From the NCBI GenBank assembly GCA_009779745.1, contig WRDR01000001.1, positions 62,001-126,000 on the forward strand: a stretch of 64,000 nucleotides of DNA. The letters run 5' to 3'. Under the pieces are notes generated by a model. The model saw nothing but the letters and a program-made list of their open reading frames with translations, was not told where the DNA came from and ran no database searches. Of the stretch, positions 52,687 through 62,958 are shown piece after piece. The position numbers and the translations under genes are program-made. Source of the stretch: Alphaproteobacteria bacterium (GTDB lineage: Bacteria > Pseudomonadota > Alphaproteobacteria > UBA9219). Each line of letters begins with the position of its first letter. The stretch's first letter is position 1.

Positions 52687-52712
52687 ACAAAAAGTAAGAG
52701 TAGTGTACACTC

Positions 52713-53420
52713 ATGAACATATATGAAATAACTCCTTTTTCCTTACTGGACTTCCCCGGAGAGGTTGCCTGTATTGTTTGGGTTTCTTCTTGTAATTTAC
52801 GGTGTGTTTATTGTCATAATCCTGATGTAGTGCTTAAAAAAGGAACTAAAACCGAAGAAGACTTGTTTGACTTCCTCAATAAAAGAACAGGCAAACTATC
52901 CGCCGTTGTTTTCTCCGGCGGCGAGGCAACGCTGGCTTCCGATATCACAGACGTTATAAGACGAGTCAAATCAATGGGATTTAAGGTGAAGCTGGATACT
53001 AACGGAGCTTTACCTGATGTAATTTCTTCTTTGCTTAGTGATAATCTTCTGGACTCTGTAGCATTGGATTTTAAGGCACCGGATTATAAAATTTCTTCTG
53101 TTGTCGGTTCTCAAATAAATCCTGAATTTGTTTCCAACTTCTGGCAGTCCTGTGATTTGCTTATTCAGCACTCTAAACTTAATCCTCTTTTTTCTTTCGA
53201 GATACGAACTACTCTTTCGCCGGATATTCTTTCAGAAGAAGACATTGCGTCCATGATGAGTGCTCTTGATGAGGTCTCTTATTCCGGCACATATTGGCTT
53301 CAGAATATTGTTTCTTTCGGAGAAAAAACACTCGGCAGCATCGCTCCTGCTTCAAGGCTTTTCGATAAGGCTAAACTCCCAAAGCCTTCTAAATTTTCTT
53401 TGGGGTTTAGGAACTTTTAG
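52713..53420 (+). CDS. nrdG: Anaerobic RNR activating protein (radical SAM)
   Basis: 235 aa radical-SAM enzyme with CNLRCVYCHNPDVV (CxxxCxxC cluster), GGEATL motif and LDTNGALPDV. It installs the glycyl radical on NrdD using SAM and an electron donor. Separated from nrdD by 200 bp holding three palindromes. Confidence 0.93.
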   Translation: MNIYEITPFSLLDFPGEVACIVWVSSCNLRCVYCHNPDVVLKKGTKTEEDLFDFLNKRTGKLSAVVFSGGEATLASDITDVIRRVKSMGFKVKLDTNGALPDVISSLLSDNLLDSVALDFKAPDYKISSVVGSQINPEFVSNFWQSCDLLIQHSKLNPLFSFEIRTTLSPDILSEEDIASMMSALDEVSYSGTYWLQNIVSFGEKTLGSIAPASRLFDKAKLPKPSKFSLGFRNF

Positions 53421-53432
53421 GAAAAAGCAAAA

Positions 53433-54150
53433 TTATTTATTAAATCGCAGAGCTTCTTTAACCTCACGTCTTTGGTTAAGCCATTTATTCTTTTTATCTT
53501 CTTCGCCGGCAACCTCAAAAAATGTCTGCAACCCTTTATTGACTTCGATGCCTTGATTCTCAGCATCTCGCTCAATAAATTTTGCAGCTTCTGTCAAAAC
53601 CCTTACTCCTTCTTTGTCTTCCTGAAATAATACCATATCGCATGGGTTGTTATTTCCTATGGCTTCGTCTCCCATAAAAGTAACTAAACCGCCTTTAGCA
53701 ATAAATTGTGCCTCACCCCATGCGGTGTCTATATACATATCCTCCTGAGCAGCAAAAGCCCGTCTTTTCTCGCCCCCCACAGTATGAGCCTTAGCCGTCT
53801 CTCCTTCAGCCATATCGGCAAATGTTCTGCCGTCATCTAACGTATAAAATTTAGTGTCAGCCTTTTCAGGTTTTTTGGCATATTGATCTTGCTGACCGTT
53901 AATACACCGCCTGGAGTCGATCGCAAAACCTTTTTGCGCTGTATTGTTTGTTTCTTCTATTACACGGCCGTCTCTATGCTAATGTAACCGTATGGACGTT
54001 TTCACCGCCTTTAGCTTTTTTCAAGTCAACAGATATTGAGACTTTTAAAACGTCAAAAAGCATCTCAGGATTTTCTTTGGCATATTTTAAAAGTTCTTCC
54101 TGAGTAATCGGATTTTCTTTCTTAGTTGAAGCTCTTAATTCGGCAGTCAT
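53433..54150 (-). pseudogene. Frameshifted hypothetical gene
   Basis: An ATG at 54150 has a perfect AAGGAG 7 nt upstream and starts a 58-aa frame that ends in a stop at about 53974 (HTVTLA then TAG). In the +/-1 frame an open stretch without its own start continues for ~180 codons: RDGRVIEETNNTAQKGF, FYTLDDGRTFADMAEGE, up to REVKEALRFNK. Ignoring one T at the junction joins both into one ~238-aa protein. No known family. Could be genuine decay, a sequence error or a programmed shift; no slippery motif is seen. Confidence 0.6.
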
Positions 54151-54357
54151 TTCAAATCTCCTTAAAAAAATTAAAAATAAATAAGCTAATGCTTTTCTAT
54201 ACAATTACATCATAACTCGACTTTATTATTACACTATAACTCATTTTTTTACTTTCATCGATGGAATTTTTGTTAATATTCTTGTTGCTCTGCAACACAG
54301 ATGTGTTAATGCCATAGAACAACAGCTTGTAAATATTATGTTTTAATAAAACAGAAA

Positions 54358-55425
54358 TTAACCATTGTTAAGCTCTGCCAGCTTCTCCGCCTCATCTTGA
54401 GTTATCAGTGCGTCAATGAACTCGTCAAGTCCGGTTCCGTTTAGCACTTCGTCCAGCTTATACAGCGTCAGCTCTATTCTATGATCGGAGACTCTGCCTT
54501 GAGGAAAATTATACGTTCTTATTCTTTCCGAACGGTCTCCGGTACCTACTTGTCCTTTCCGCTCTGCGGCGTGCGCTGACTTTATCTCCGAAGACTTTTT
54601 CTCATACAGCTTTGAACGCAGTATCTTCATCGCCTTTGCTTTGTTTTTATGCTGAGACCTTTCGTCCTGCATTGCGACTACGATTCCGGTAGGCATATGC
54701 GTTATGCGTACTGCGCTTTCTGTTTTGTTAACGTGCTGTCCGCCGGCTCCGCTTGCCCTGTACACGTCTATCTTCAAATCCTTCTCATCAATCTCTATGT
54801 CCACATCTTCCATTTCAGGCAGAACCGCTACTGTCGCAGTAGATGTATGCACTCTGCCGGAACTCTCTGTTTGCGGAACCCGCTGCACTCTGTGCACTCC
54901 GGACTCAAACTTCATTCTAGCAAAAACGCCTTTTCCCGTTATCTGCGCTACTCCTTCTTTCAGTCCGCCCAAGTCATTTTCGGATAACGACATAACTTCA
55001 AACTGCCAGCCTCTGTGTGCTGCGTACTTTCTGTACATTTCAAACAACAGCGCTCCGAACAGTCCCGCCTCATCTCCTCCGGCTCCGGCTCTTATTTCCA
55101 GAAGAGCGTTTCTTTCGTCCGCTATATCTTTCGGCAGCAGCATTCTCTGCACTTGCTTTTCAAGAGCAGGCAGCTCTGCCTTTAGTCTTTGAATCTCTTT
55201 TTTCGCTTCCGCCGCCATATCAGGCTCAGACAAAAGCCCTTCCGCGTCATGCAGTTCTTTTTTTGTTTTGTTAAGCTCTGTTACGGAGTTTGCTATAGGG
55301 TCAATCTCAGCATACTCCTTAGACAGCTTGGAAAATTCTTCAGAGCTTAGGCCCGGCTGCGACAGCATAGCCTTCAGCTCTTCATGCCGCTCTAAAACTT
55401 CGGATAATGTTTCTTCCAGTGACAT
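54358..55425 (-). CDS. prfA: Peptide chain release factor 1
   Basis: 355 aa. GAGGQHVNKTESA is the peptidyl-tRNA hydrolysis loop. Decodes UAA/UAG stops. Starts 1 bp after the ispG stop. Confidence 0.95.
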   Translation of the reverse strand: MSLEETLSEVLERHEELKAMLSQPGLSSEEFSKLSKEYAEIDPIANSVTELNKTKKELHDAEGLLSEPDMAAEAKKEIQRLKAELPALEKQVQRMLLPKDIADERNALLEIRAGAGGDEAGLFGALLFEMYRKYAAHRGWQFEVMSLSENDLGGLKEGVAQITGKGVFARMKFESGVHRVQRVPQTESSGRVHTSTATVAVLPEMEDVDIEIDEKDLKIDVYRASGAGGQHVNKTESAVRITHMPTGIVVAMQDERSQHKNKAKAMKILRSKLYEKKSSEIKSAHAAERKGQVGTGDRSERIRTYNFPQGRVSDHRIELTLYKLDEVLNGTGLDEFIDALITQDEAEKLAELNNG

Positions 55426-55426
55426 A

Positions 55427-56563
55427 TTATTGAAGCTTCTTATTTATAGCGGCTGCTTTCTTTTCCGCCAGCTCTACCAGGTGCTCTACTATCTCTTTAT
55501 CGCCTCCGTGGAATCTGTGGTCGGGTTTGCCGTCTATGTAGATTTGGTGGTTATCCTTGCCGCCTCCTGTTATGCCTATATCGGAGTGCAGAGCTTCTCC
55601 GGGACCGTTCACTACGCACCCTATGATAGATATAGTCATAGGCGTTATGATATGCGCCAGTCTTTCTTCTACTTGCGCTCCTACGCTTATCACATCATAA
55701 TTCTTCCGTGCACAGGTAGGACACGAAATTATAGTTACTCCTCTGTTCCTTATATTCAAACTCTTTAATATATCAAACCCGACTTTTACCTCTTCGTCTA
55801 TAGGAGCGGACAACGACACTCTGAGCGTATCGCCGATGCCCTCGGACAACAAAAGTCCGAGTCCTATGGAGCTTTTCACTGTTCCCATTCGCAGTCCGCC
55901 TGCCTCGGTAATCCCTAAGTGCAGCGGATAATCGCACGCTTTTGACAATGCCCTGTATGCCGCTACAGTCATATGCACATCAGATGCTTTTACACTTATC
56001 TTAAAATTAGTAAAATCATAGTCCTCTAATATTTTCGCATGGTACAATGCGCTTTCTACCATTGCTTCCGGACAAGGCTCGCCGTACTTTTCCAATAAAT
56101 CCGATTCCAGAGAGCCCGCATTAACTCCTATCCGTATTGCGCAGTCATAATCTTTTGCTGCTTTCACTACTTCCTTTACTCTTTCATCAGAGCCTATGTT
56201 TCCCGGGTTTATCCTTAAACATGCTGCTCCTGCCTTTGCAGACTCTATCGCCCTCAAGTAATGAAAATGTATATCCGATATAATAGGAACTTTCGCTGCT
56301 TTTACTATTTCTTTCAATGCTTCCGTAGAGTCTTCGTCCGGACAGGATACTCTGACTAAATCCGCTCCTGCTGCTTCCGCCAGCCTTATCTGTTCAATAG
56401 TCGCCTTTGCGTCCTTTGTCAGCGTATTCGTCATTGTTTGCACTGTGATAGGAGCACCGCCTCCAACCAGTACGTCCCGCACATGCACCTGTCTTGTGTT
56501 CTTCCGCTTTATCTTTTTCCACTCTCTTGTATGCACTGCATTTTCAGTGTTCTCAGTACTCAT
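55427..56563 (-). CDS. ispG: 4-hydroxy-3-methylbut-2-enyl diphosphate synthase
   Basis: 378 aa. N-terminal TIM barrel ([29 protein letters not shown]) and C-terminal 4Fe-4S region with [14 protein letters not shown] and [10 protein letters not shown]. Penultimate step of the MEP isoprenoid pathway, feeding hopanoids (hpnH nearby) and quinones. Confidence 0.96.
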   Translation of the reverse strand: MSTENTENAVHTREWKKIKRKNTRQVHVRDVLVGGGAPITVQTMTNTLTKDAKATIEQIRLAEAAGADLVRVSCPDEDSTEALKEIVKAAKVPIISDIHFHYLRAIESAKAGAACLRINPGNIGSDERVKEVVKAAKDYDCAIRIGVNAGSLESDLLEKYGEPCPEAMVESALYHAKILEDYDFTNFKISVKASDVHMTVAAYRALSKACDYPLHLGITEAGGLRMGTVKSSIGLGLLLSEGIGDTLRVSLSAPIDEEVKVGFDILKSLNIRNRGVTIISCPTCARKNYDVISVGAQVEERLAHIITPMTISIIGCVVNGPGEALHSDIGITGGGKDNHQIYIDGKPDHRFHGGDKEIVEHLVELAEKKAAAINKKLQ

Positions 56564-56583
56564 GATTTTTCCTTTAAATTTAA

Positions 56584-57324
56584 TCAGTCTTCTCTGCTTA
56601 GAGCTGCTTTGATTTCTTCATCATCAAAGACGCTTCTTTCTTCTATCGGCTTAGTTTCAGTCGTTTCATCAGACGCGGGAACAGGCTCAGGCTGCGGTTC
56701 CTCTTGTATTTCTATTGTAATTTGATTCTGCTGCGGCTCGGAGGAATTTGTGATTGCCAGCGGCGGAGTGCTTTCAACAGCAACAGCAGCAGGAGGCTTC
56801 TGTTTGTCCGAGACTCTTCCCGTCCACACAAAGTATATGGCAATCAGCCCCAGTATTGCTACAATTATCATCCATGCCGAAGGAGTCCTTCCTTCTTTAA
56901 TCGGCTCGGGCATATGCAAATTAGGCTTTCTTCGTTTGCCCGCCATTTCTTTTCTGTATCTGTCTACCGCCTTTTTTCCGTCCATGCCTAGGAACTCTGC
57001 ATACGATCTTATAAAGCCTACGATATACGCATCTGCCGGAAATTCGTGGTATCGGCTGTTCTCTAATGCTATCAAAAACGAGGGCTTTATTCTAAGATAT
57101 TCTGTCACAACATAAATATCTTCTTTCTGCCTCAGCCTCTCTTTTCTTAGGGTTTCGCCTATGCGTTCTGTCCTAGAATCCTGAAAAACATCTTTTCTGC
57201 TGAGGCTGTCTTCATTGGCATCTGCGATTCCCGATTCTTCAGGCGGAGAATCTCTGTGGACTTCCTCTACAGAGAAAACATTTGTTTTATCTTTATGTTT
57301 TTCGTTAGATTTCGACATATGCAC
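56584..57324 (-). CDS. RodZ-like helix-turn-helix membrane protein
   Basis: 246 aa. Cytoplasmic HTH_25 domain ([42 protein letters not shown]), then a single transmembrane segment ([17 protein letters not shown]) and a low-complexity acidic extracytoplasmic tail. RodZ bridges MreB to the elongation machinery. Lies upstream of ispG as in many Alphaproteobacteria. Confidence 0.82.
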   Translation of the reverse strand: MHMSKSNEKHKDKTNVFSVEEVHRDSPPEESGIADANEDSLSRKDVFQDSRTERIGETLRKERLRQKEDIYVVTEYLRIKPSFLIALENSRYHEFPADAYIVGFIRSYAEFLGMDGKKAVDRYRKEMAGKRRKPNLHMPEPIKEGRTPSAWMIIVAILGLIAIYFVWTGRVSDKQKPPAAVAVESTPPLAITNSSEPQQNQITIEIQEEPQPEPVPASDETTETKPIEERSVFDDEEIKAALSRED

Positions 57325-57359
57325 CGCTAATCATATAAAATTGGTATTATAACTATTAA

Positions 57360-58376
57360 CTATACACTATGCAACGATAAAGTCTCTGTTGCCTGCGCCA
57401 CTAATTCTTCCATTATTTCTTCTGTTTTCTGCTCCTTAGAGACAAGCCCCACGCTTTGTCCTGCCATCACGGATCCCATTTCTACGTCCCCGTCTATGAC
57501 TGCTCTTCTTAAAGATCCCGCCCAGAAACGTTCTATTTCCAGCTGCGCTGCTTCTCTTCCCAGTATTCCCTTATCAAATTTCTCTATTACTTCTTTCTGC
57601 TTTTCTATGAACTTCTTGTTAGCTTCGTTCTCTATGCCTCTTACCGATATTATCGGAAATCTCTCGTCCAATTGTTTTGACGGTATGGCTTCTCTTGCAC
57701 TCGCTTTTATAAACAGCTTCTTGAAATTCTCAGGCACTATGCTTTCTTTTGCACACACAAATCTTGTTCCCAGCTGCACTCCCGAAGCTCCTAACACAAG
57801 ACTTGCTATTATTGCTTCTCCGCGTCCTATGCCTCCTGCAACAAACACCGGCACTTCCTTCACATGCGGCAATATCTCTTGCGCCAGCACCATTGTGCTT
57901 ACGGCTCCTACGTGTCCTCCTGCTTCCATGCCTTCTATGATTATCGCATCTATTCCGTTCTTTACCAGCTTCTTGGCTATCACTAATGCAGGAGCAAATG
58001 CTATTGATTTTGCTCCTCCGTCTTTAATTCTTTTTATAATGTTTACGGACGGTATGCCGGCCGCCAATACTATATGAGTTACTTTTTCTTCCAAGCATGT
58101 GTCTATAAGCTCTTCAATTTCAGGGTGCATAACTATTATGTTCACTCCGAAAGGCTTTTGCGTTAGTTCCTTAGTTTTTCGTATTTCTTCCCTTAATTCT
58201 TTTGCCGATAAAGCTCCTCCTGCCAGCGTTCCGAATCCTCCGCTTTCAGATATTGCGGCTACGAGATTATGCTCGGATATCCAGCTCATTGCGCCGCCTA
58301 TTATCGCCAGCTCCGTTCCCAGAAAATCCGTTCCTTTTTTCCATTTATCGGCTAGTAATTTAGGTACTTTTATCAT
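57360..58376 (-). CDS. NMO/FabK-like FMN enzyme
   Basis: 338 aa TIM-barrel flavoprotein: GGAMSWISEHNLVAAISESGGFGTLAGGAL, GMEAGGHVGAVSTM and VFVAGGIGRGEAIIASLVLGASGVQ with the phosphate-binding GG. Closest to FabK (enoyl-ACP reductase II) or nitronate monooxygenase; the two cannot be separated here. Sits between hpnH and the rodZ-like gene in one run of minus-strand genes. Confidence 0.75.
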   Translation of the reverse strand: MIKVPKLLADKWKKGTDFLGTELAIIGGAMSWISEHNLVAAISESGGFGTLAGGALSAKELREEIRKTKELTQKPFGVNIIVMHPEIEELIDTCLEEKVTHIVLAAGIPSVNIIKRIKDGGAKSIAFAPALVIAKKLVKNGIDAIIIEGMEAGGHVGAVSTMVLAQEILPHVKEVPVFVAGGIGRGEAIIASLVLGASGVQLGTRFVCAKESIVPENFKKLFIKASAREAIPSKQLDERFPIISVRGIENEANKKFIEKQKEVIEKFDKGILGREAAQLEIERFWAGSLRRAVIDGDVEMGSVMAGQSVGLVSKEQKTEEIMEELVAQATETLSLHSV

Positions 58377-58383
58377 CGGCTTC

Positions 58384-59511
58384 TCACTTCTTCAGTTTCT
58401 TTATATACTCGGCTATGTGATTTTCGTGCACGTTCTCGGCTTTTCGCTGCTTAGACAAGTCTATGTCCTTTACCATAGCCTTTTCAGTGTCTATGCCTTT
58501 TATTGCCAGTTTCAGAATCTTAAGCGGATTCCTGAACGCATCTTCCGCTGCAGTCGGCTCATATCCGCAATGCACCATACAGTCTGCGCACTTTTCGTAC
58601 TTGCCTGTCCCGTACTTATCCCAATCTGTTTTTTCTATGAGTTCTTTGTAGGTCGGCACAAACTCTTCGCCTATCAGATAGCAAGGTCTCTGCCAGCCGA
58701 AAATATTATAGGCAGGTATTCCCCATGGAGTACACTGATAACTTTCGTTTCCTGCTAAAAAATTCATAAATAAAGGAGACTGACTGATTTTCCATTTCTT
58801 TTTACCGGCTTTACGGCGGACTTTCTCCAGCCTGAAAATCTCTCTGAACAATTTCTTAGTTGTTTCTCTGTTTAGAAAATGCTCTTGTCCTGCTGCTCTC
58901 TCGTAAGCGTATCCCGGAGACAGAGTTATATCATCAATCCCCATTTCCATCATGCTGTCAAAAAAGTCCGCTACTTTTTCAGGTGCTGTATTATTGAATA
59001 TCGTACAGTTTATTGTGACGCGGAATCCCTTGGAAAGAGCCAGCTTTATCGCAGACATTGCTCTTTCATACGAGCCTTTAAGTCCGGTAGCTCTGTCATG
59101 CTCTTCCATGTTTCCGTCAAGATGCACGGAAAAATTAAAATACGGAGACGGTTTAAACAGATGTATTTTCTTTTCCAGTATCTGCGCATTCGTACACAGC
59201 GTAACAAATTTTTTCTTCTGTATCAGTTTTTCAACTATCTCGCCTATTTCATGGTGGAGCAGGGGCTCTCCTCCCGGTATGGATATTATAGGAGCTCCGC
59301 ACTCGTCCGCTGCTTTGAGGCACTCTTCAACCGAGAGCCTTTGATTCAAAATCTCTTCCGGATAGTCGACCTTACCGCAGCCTGCGCATGAAAGATTGCA
59401 TCTGAACAGCGGCTCCAGCATAAGCACTAACGGGAAATGCTTGTTTCCTTTCAGTTTCTGCTTAATCATATACAATGCTACTGCTATTTGCTGTTGTACT
59501 GGTACCGGCAC
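58384..59511 (-). CDS. hpnH: Hopanoid biosynthesis radical SAM protein HpnH
   Basis: 375 aa. Radical SAM cluster in CNLSCAGCGKVDYPEE, GGEPLLHHEIGEIV, DGNMEEHDRATGLKG and a C-terminal CADCMVHCGYEPTA. HpnH attaches the adenosyl group to hopene, first step to extended C35 hopanoids. Seven bp before the NMO/FabK-like gene. Confidence 0.92.
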   Translation of the reverse strand: MPVPVQQQIAVALYMIKQKLKGNKHFPLVLMLEPLFRCNLSCAGCGKVDYPEEILNQRLSVEECLKAADECGAPIISIPGGEPLLHHEIGEIVEKLIQKKKFVTLCTNAQILEKKIHLFKPSPYFNFSVHLDGNMEEHDRATGLKGSYERAMSAIKLALSKGFRVTINCTIFNNTAPEKVADFFDSMMEMGIDDITLSPGYAYERAAGQEHFLNRETTKKLFREIFRLEKVRRKAGKKKWKISQSPLFMNFLAGNESYQCTPWGIPAYNIFGWQRPCYLIGEEFVPTYKELIEKTDWDKYGTGKYEKCADCMVHCGYEPTAAEDAFRNPLKILKLAIKGIDTEKAMVKDIDLSKQRKAENVHENHIAEYIKKLKK

Positions 59512-59650
59512 TTTAATACTACCTCTGTTCTATTGAAAATAAGGAAACGCCGATGTTATAGCGTTTGCTAATAAATTGCAATACTTTAAGACTCGACTTT
59601 GAGACGAGGGACATATACTATGGTAATAACGTGATAATCCGGAGTCTTTA

Positions 59651-60931
59651 ATGTATTATGTAAGTACGCGTGATGTTAATAAAACCAAAATCACCGCTTC
59701 AAAGGCGATTGTCAGCGGGTTAGCACCGGACGGCGGGTTGTATGTGCCTTGTGAATTTCCCGTGCTGCATGACTTTATGGGAAAATCTTATGAAGAGATC
59801 GCTTTTAATGTATTAAAACTTTATTTGACTGACTTTTCAGATGATGAATTGAAAGAATACGTTCAATTGGCATATGGCAAGAATCTTCCTGTTAAAATCA
59901 ACGGCGATTATCTCGAACTGTTCCACGGGCGTACATCTGCTTTCAAGGATGTCGCTTTACAGCTTTATCCTTATCTTTTAACAGCCTCCTTGCGCAAGAA
60001 TAATGTTTCAAAAACTGCTGTTGTTTTAGTCGCTACTTCCGGAGATACTGGCTCGGCTGTTTTGGCAGGCATGGCGAACGTTCCCAATACGCGCGCAATA
60101 GTAATCTATCCTGCGGAAGGCGTAAGCCCCATACAAAGACTCCAAATGACAACGCAGGAAGGCAATAATGTTCATGTTTTCGGAATAAAGGGAAATTTCG
60201 ACGATGCTCAAAAAGCGGTTAAAGAGATTTTTTCAGACGAGAAATTCAAAGCCGGATTTGCGGATAAGTATATATTCACTTCCGCTAATTCAATAAACTT
60301 AGGACGGCTTTTGCCTCAAATCGTGTATTATTTCTATGCTTATTCGGAATCGCGCTGTTCCGGCAAAATTAACTTCGTTGTTCCGACCGGAAATTTTGGA
60401 AATATCCTAGCCGGATATTATGCGCGCAAAATGGGATTGCCGATAAATAAATTAATCTGCGCTACTAACTCAAACCGCGTGCTTGATGATTTTTTCAAAA
60501 CAGGCGTTTATGATACGGAGCGTCCGTTTTATACTACTATTTCACCGTCTATGGATATCTTGGTTTCCAGCAATCTGGAACGCCTCATTTACGAGAATGT
60601 CTCGCTTGATATGTTTGATTCGGATTCCGTAACGGACGAGGAAACACTTCAAACTATCAAGGACGTTTATAATTCAAAACAATACATTTTGGACCCGCAC
60701 ACTGCGGTTGGACAGTGCGCCTATGATAAATACAAAAAGCGAACAGGCGATGAAACGCAGACTATGATTCTTGCTACTGCATCGCCCTATAAATTCTCTG
60801 AAACAATCGAAAGCGCGTTAGGAAACGTTTTGAATAATCCGCCTGAGAATATTAAACACTTAAGTAATAAACCGATTTTGCATAACGAAGTTATTGATAA
60901 TATCAGAAAAGCAATAGGAAATATTTTATGA
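59651..60931 (+). CDS. thrC: Threonine synthase
   Basis: 426 aa PLP enzyme. PLP lysine in FHGRTSAFKDVALQLYP, ATSGDTGSAVLAG and VPTGNFGNILAGYYARKMG. Converts O-phosphohomoserine to threonine. ATGA overlap with thrB. Confidence 0.95.
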   Translation: MYYVSTRDVNKTKITASKAIVSGLAPDGGLYVPCEFPVLHDFMGKSYEEIAFNVLKLYLTDFSDDELKEYVQLAYGKNLPVKINGDYLELFHGRTSAFKDVALQLYPYLLTASLRKNNVSKTAVVLVATSGDTGSAVLAGMANVPNTRAIVIYPAEGVSPIQRLQMTTQEGNNVHVFGIKGNFDDAQKAVKEIFSDEKFKAGFADKYIFTSANSINLGRLLPQIVYYFYAYSESRCSGKINFVVPTGNFGNILAGYYARKMGLPINKLICATNSNRVLDDFFKTGVYDTERPFYTTISPSMDILVSSNLERLIYENVSLDMFDSDSVTDEETLQTIKDVYNSKQYILDPHTAVGQCAYDKYKKRTGDETQTMILATASPYKFSETIESALGNVLNNPPENIKHLSNKPILHNEVIDNIRKAIGNIL

Positions 60932-61797
60932 AAATCAGAGTGCCGGCAACAAGCGCGAATTTAGGCTGCGGATTTGATTCCGTTGGATTTGCTGTTAATC
61001 TGTATTTGGAATTGGAAATACTGGAGCCGTCAAACAAATGGGAAATCATTCACGATTTAGGTGCGGATATACCTCATGACGATACTAATCTGGTAATATC
61101 TACCGCGCGCAAAATTGCTCCGGAACTGACTCCGCATAAAATCCGCATGACGTCTAATATTCCTTTGGAACGGGGCTTAGGAAGCAGCTCGTCTGCGCTG
61201 GTGGCGGGCATAGAGCTTGCCTGCGCCATAGGCGGTATGAATTTATCCGCGCAAGTGAAACTGCAGCTCGCCTGCAGCATGGAAGGGCACCCTGATAATG
61301 TTGCTCCTGCGATATTGGGAGGACTGGTGATAAGCACGTACTCCGAGGGAAATCTCGAATACGTAAAAGCGGATTTGTCAAATGTCGGGCTTATCGCATA
61401 TGTGCCGGATTATAAACTGTCCACTGTTGCCATGAGAAAAGTACTGCCGCAAGAGCTGCCCTATAAAGAGGCGGTTTGTGCATCTTCAATCAGCAACGTT
61501 ATGATAGCAAGCCTTATGAGCGGTGATTTTGTAAAGGCTGGACAGATGATTGAGCAGGATAGATTCCACGAAAAATACCGCGCCAAACTTGTTCCGGATC
61601 TTGAAGAAGTGCGTGAAATTGCCCGGAAGCATGGCGCATATGCAGCTTATTTGAGCGGGGCAGGGTCAACTATTATGTGCATGGCTCCGCCCGCAAAAAC
61701 AGATGAATTGTTTGAGGCTTTGACGAAAAAAAGTGTCTCGGACGCAGAAGTGCTGAAATTAGTGCTTGAAACTCAGGGCAGCAAAAGGGTTGACTGA
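60928..61797 (+). CDS. thrB: Homoserine kinase (GHMP type)
   Basis: 289 aa GHMP kinase. ATP loop PLERGLGSSSSALVAGIELA, N-terminal VPATSANLGCGFDSVGFAV, and C-terminal GAYAAYLSGAGSTIMCM. Phosphorylates homoserine for thrC. Confidence 0.95.
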   Translation: MKIRVPATSANLGCGFDSVGFAVNLYLELEILEPSNKWEIIHDLGADIPHDDTNLVISTARKIAPELTPHKIRMTSNIPLERGLGSSSSALVAGIELACAIGGMNLSAQVKLQLACSMEGHPDNVAPAILGGLVISTYSEGNLEYVKADLSNVGLIAYVPDYKLSTVAMRKVLPQELPYKEAVCASSISNVMIASLMSGDFVKAGQMIEQDRFHEKYRAKLVPDLEEVREIARKHGAYAAYLSGAGSTIMCMAPPAKTDELFEALTKKSVSDAEVLKLVLETQGSKRVD

Positions 61798-61837
61798 GTT
61801 TCGTAAAATACGCACAAATAAAAGTGGACTTTTGTAA

Positions 61838-62113
61838 TTACATAAGCACTTCCCGATACGCCTTGTTTTCAGCGACATTCAACACGTCCGCGCAAGGCTT
61901 ACCGTCAATATACTTGTAAAGCGAAACTTTTACAGGAGCAGCAATCACTAACATTTCATCAGGAATATCAGTATACAATGCATGATATTGCGGATATTTT
62001 TCCTTGTACTTGGTGAGGAAGAGTTGATTTTCATTCGGATGTCCGTGAATTTCCGCAACAGCCTCAATCTGCATATTGTTGACAGCAAAAGCTACATTAG
62101 GATTCTGCCGCAT
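61838..62113 (-). pseudogene. 5'-truncated pyridoxamine-phosphate-oxidase-fold protein at tRNA-Arg
   Basis: 91-aa frame whose first codon lies 1 bp beyond the tRNA-Arg CCA. RQNPNVAFAVNNMQIEAVAE IHGHP, MLVIAAPVKVSLYKYIDGKP resemble the central/C-terminal part of PNPOx-like flavin-binding proteins, which normally begin ~50 residues earlier. The N-terminal part is missing. It looks like a fragment joined to the tRNA end by integration or deletion. Confidence 0.55.
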
Positions 62114-62114
62114 T

Positions 62115-62191
62115 TGGCGCGCCCAAAGAGATTCGAACTCCTAGCCTTCTGATTCGTAGTCAGATGCTCTATCCAGTTGAGCTATGGGCGC
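62115..62191 (-). tRNA. tRNA-Arg (ACG), CCA encoded
   Basis: Minus strand: acceptor GCGCCCA/TGGGCGC, D-arm GCTCAACTGGATAGAGC, anticodon stem CTGA/TCAG with loop CTACGAA (anticodon ACG, later inosine), T-arm GGTTC-like AGTTCGAATCT, discriminator G and CCA. Confidence 0.93.
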
Positions 62192-62302
62192 AATCCGAGA
62201 AATACAGCTATATCAACATATTATGCAGTAAATTACCAATTCAGCTATTTCCTCAACGACAGAAACTATTAGAAAAAACCGCAAAATGCAAGCACTTTAT
62301 CC

Positions 62303-62331
62303 TTGACAAATGGGGAAGATTCCGTCATTAA
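62303..62331 (+). promoter_or_regulatory. Promoter of rplU-rpmA-obgE
   Basis: TTGACA (62303-62308) and CATTAA (62326-62331), 17-bp spacing, 37 bp before rplU. Confidence 0.6.
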
Positions 62332-62367
62332 CCTCTATTCTTATTGTTCTAAGTTTTGAGGAATATT

Positions 62368-62679
62368 ATGTTTGCAGTTGTAAAGACTGGCGGCAAGCAG
62401 TACAAGGTTGCCCAAGGTGATGTATTTAATGCGGAAAAGCTCGAAGGAAACGCCGGAGACAAAGTGTCTCTGAACGAAGTGCTTATGATATGTAATGAAG
62501 GTAAGGTTTCTCTGGGAAATCCTCTGCTCAAGGGAGCGTCCGTTTCTGCCGAGATAGTCGCGCAAAAGCGCAGCTCTAAGCTCATCGTCTTCAAGAAGAA
62601 GAGAAGGCAGAATTACAGAAGAAAAAATAATCATCGTCAGGATTATACTGTGTTGAAGGTTACTGCTATTAAAGGCTAG
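62368..62679 (+). CDS. rplU: 50S ribosomal protein L21
   Basis: 103 aa from ATG 62368. Starts [40 protein letters not shown] is the conserved RNA-binding C-terminal part. First gene of the rplU-rpmA-obgE operon. Confidence 0.96.
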   Translation: MFAVVKTGGKQYKVAQGDVFNAEKLEGNAGDKVSLNEVLMICNEGKVSLGNPLLKGASVSAEIVAQKRSSKLIVFKKKRRQNYRRKNNHRQDYTVLKVTAIKG

Positions 62680-62694
62680 AGAAGGAGAGTTGAA

Positions 62695-62956
62695 ATGGCT
62701 CATAAAAAGGCTGGGGGTTCGTCTAGGAACGGTCGCGACAGCGCCGGAAGACGGTTGGGAGTAAAGCGTTACGGCGGGCAGGAAGTGCTTGGCGGAAATA
62801 TTCTGGTTCGTCAAAGAGGAACTAAGATATTTGCAGGCGAAAACGTAGCTATGGGCAAGGATCATACTCTGTTTGCGACAGTTGCCGGCGTAGTCAAGTT
62901 CAGAGAAAAGAGCGGACGCAAATTCGTTTCTGTAGAAACAGCAGTAGAAACAGCAT

Positions 62957-62958
<2 letters not shown>
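62695..62958 (+). CDS. rpmA: 50S ribosomal protein L27
   Basis: 87 aa. [28 protein letters not shown] is diagnostic of L27. GAGAAGGAGAG ribosome site upstream. Confidence 0.97.
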
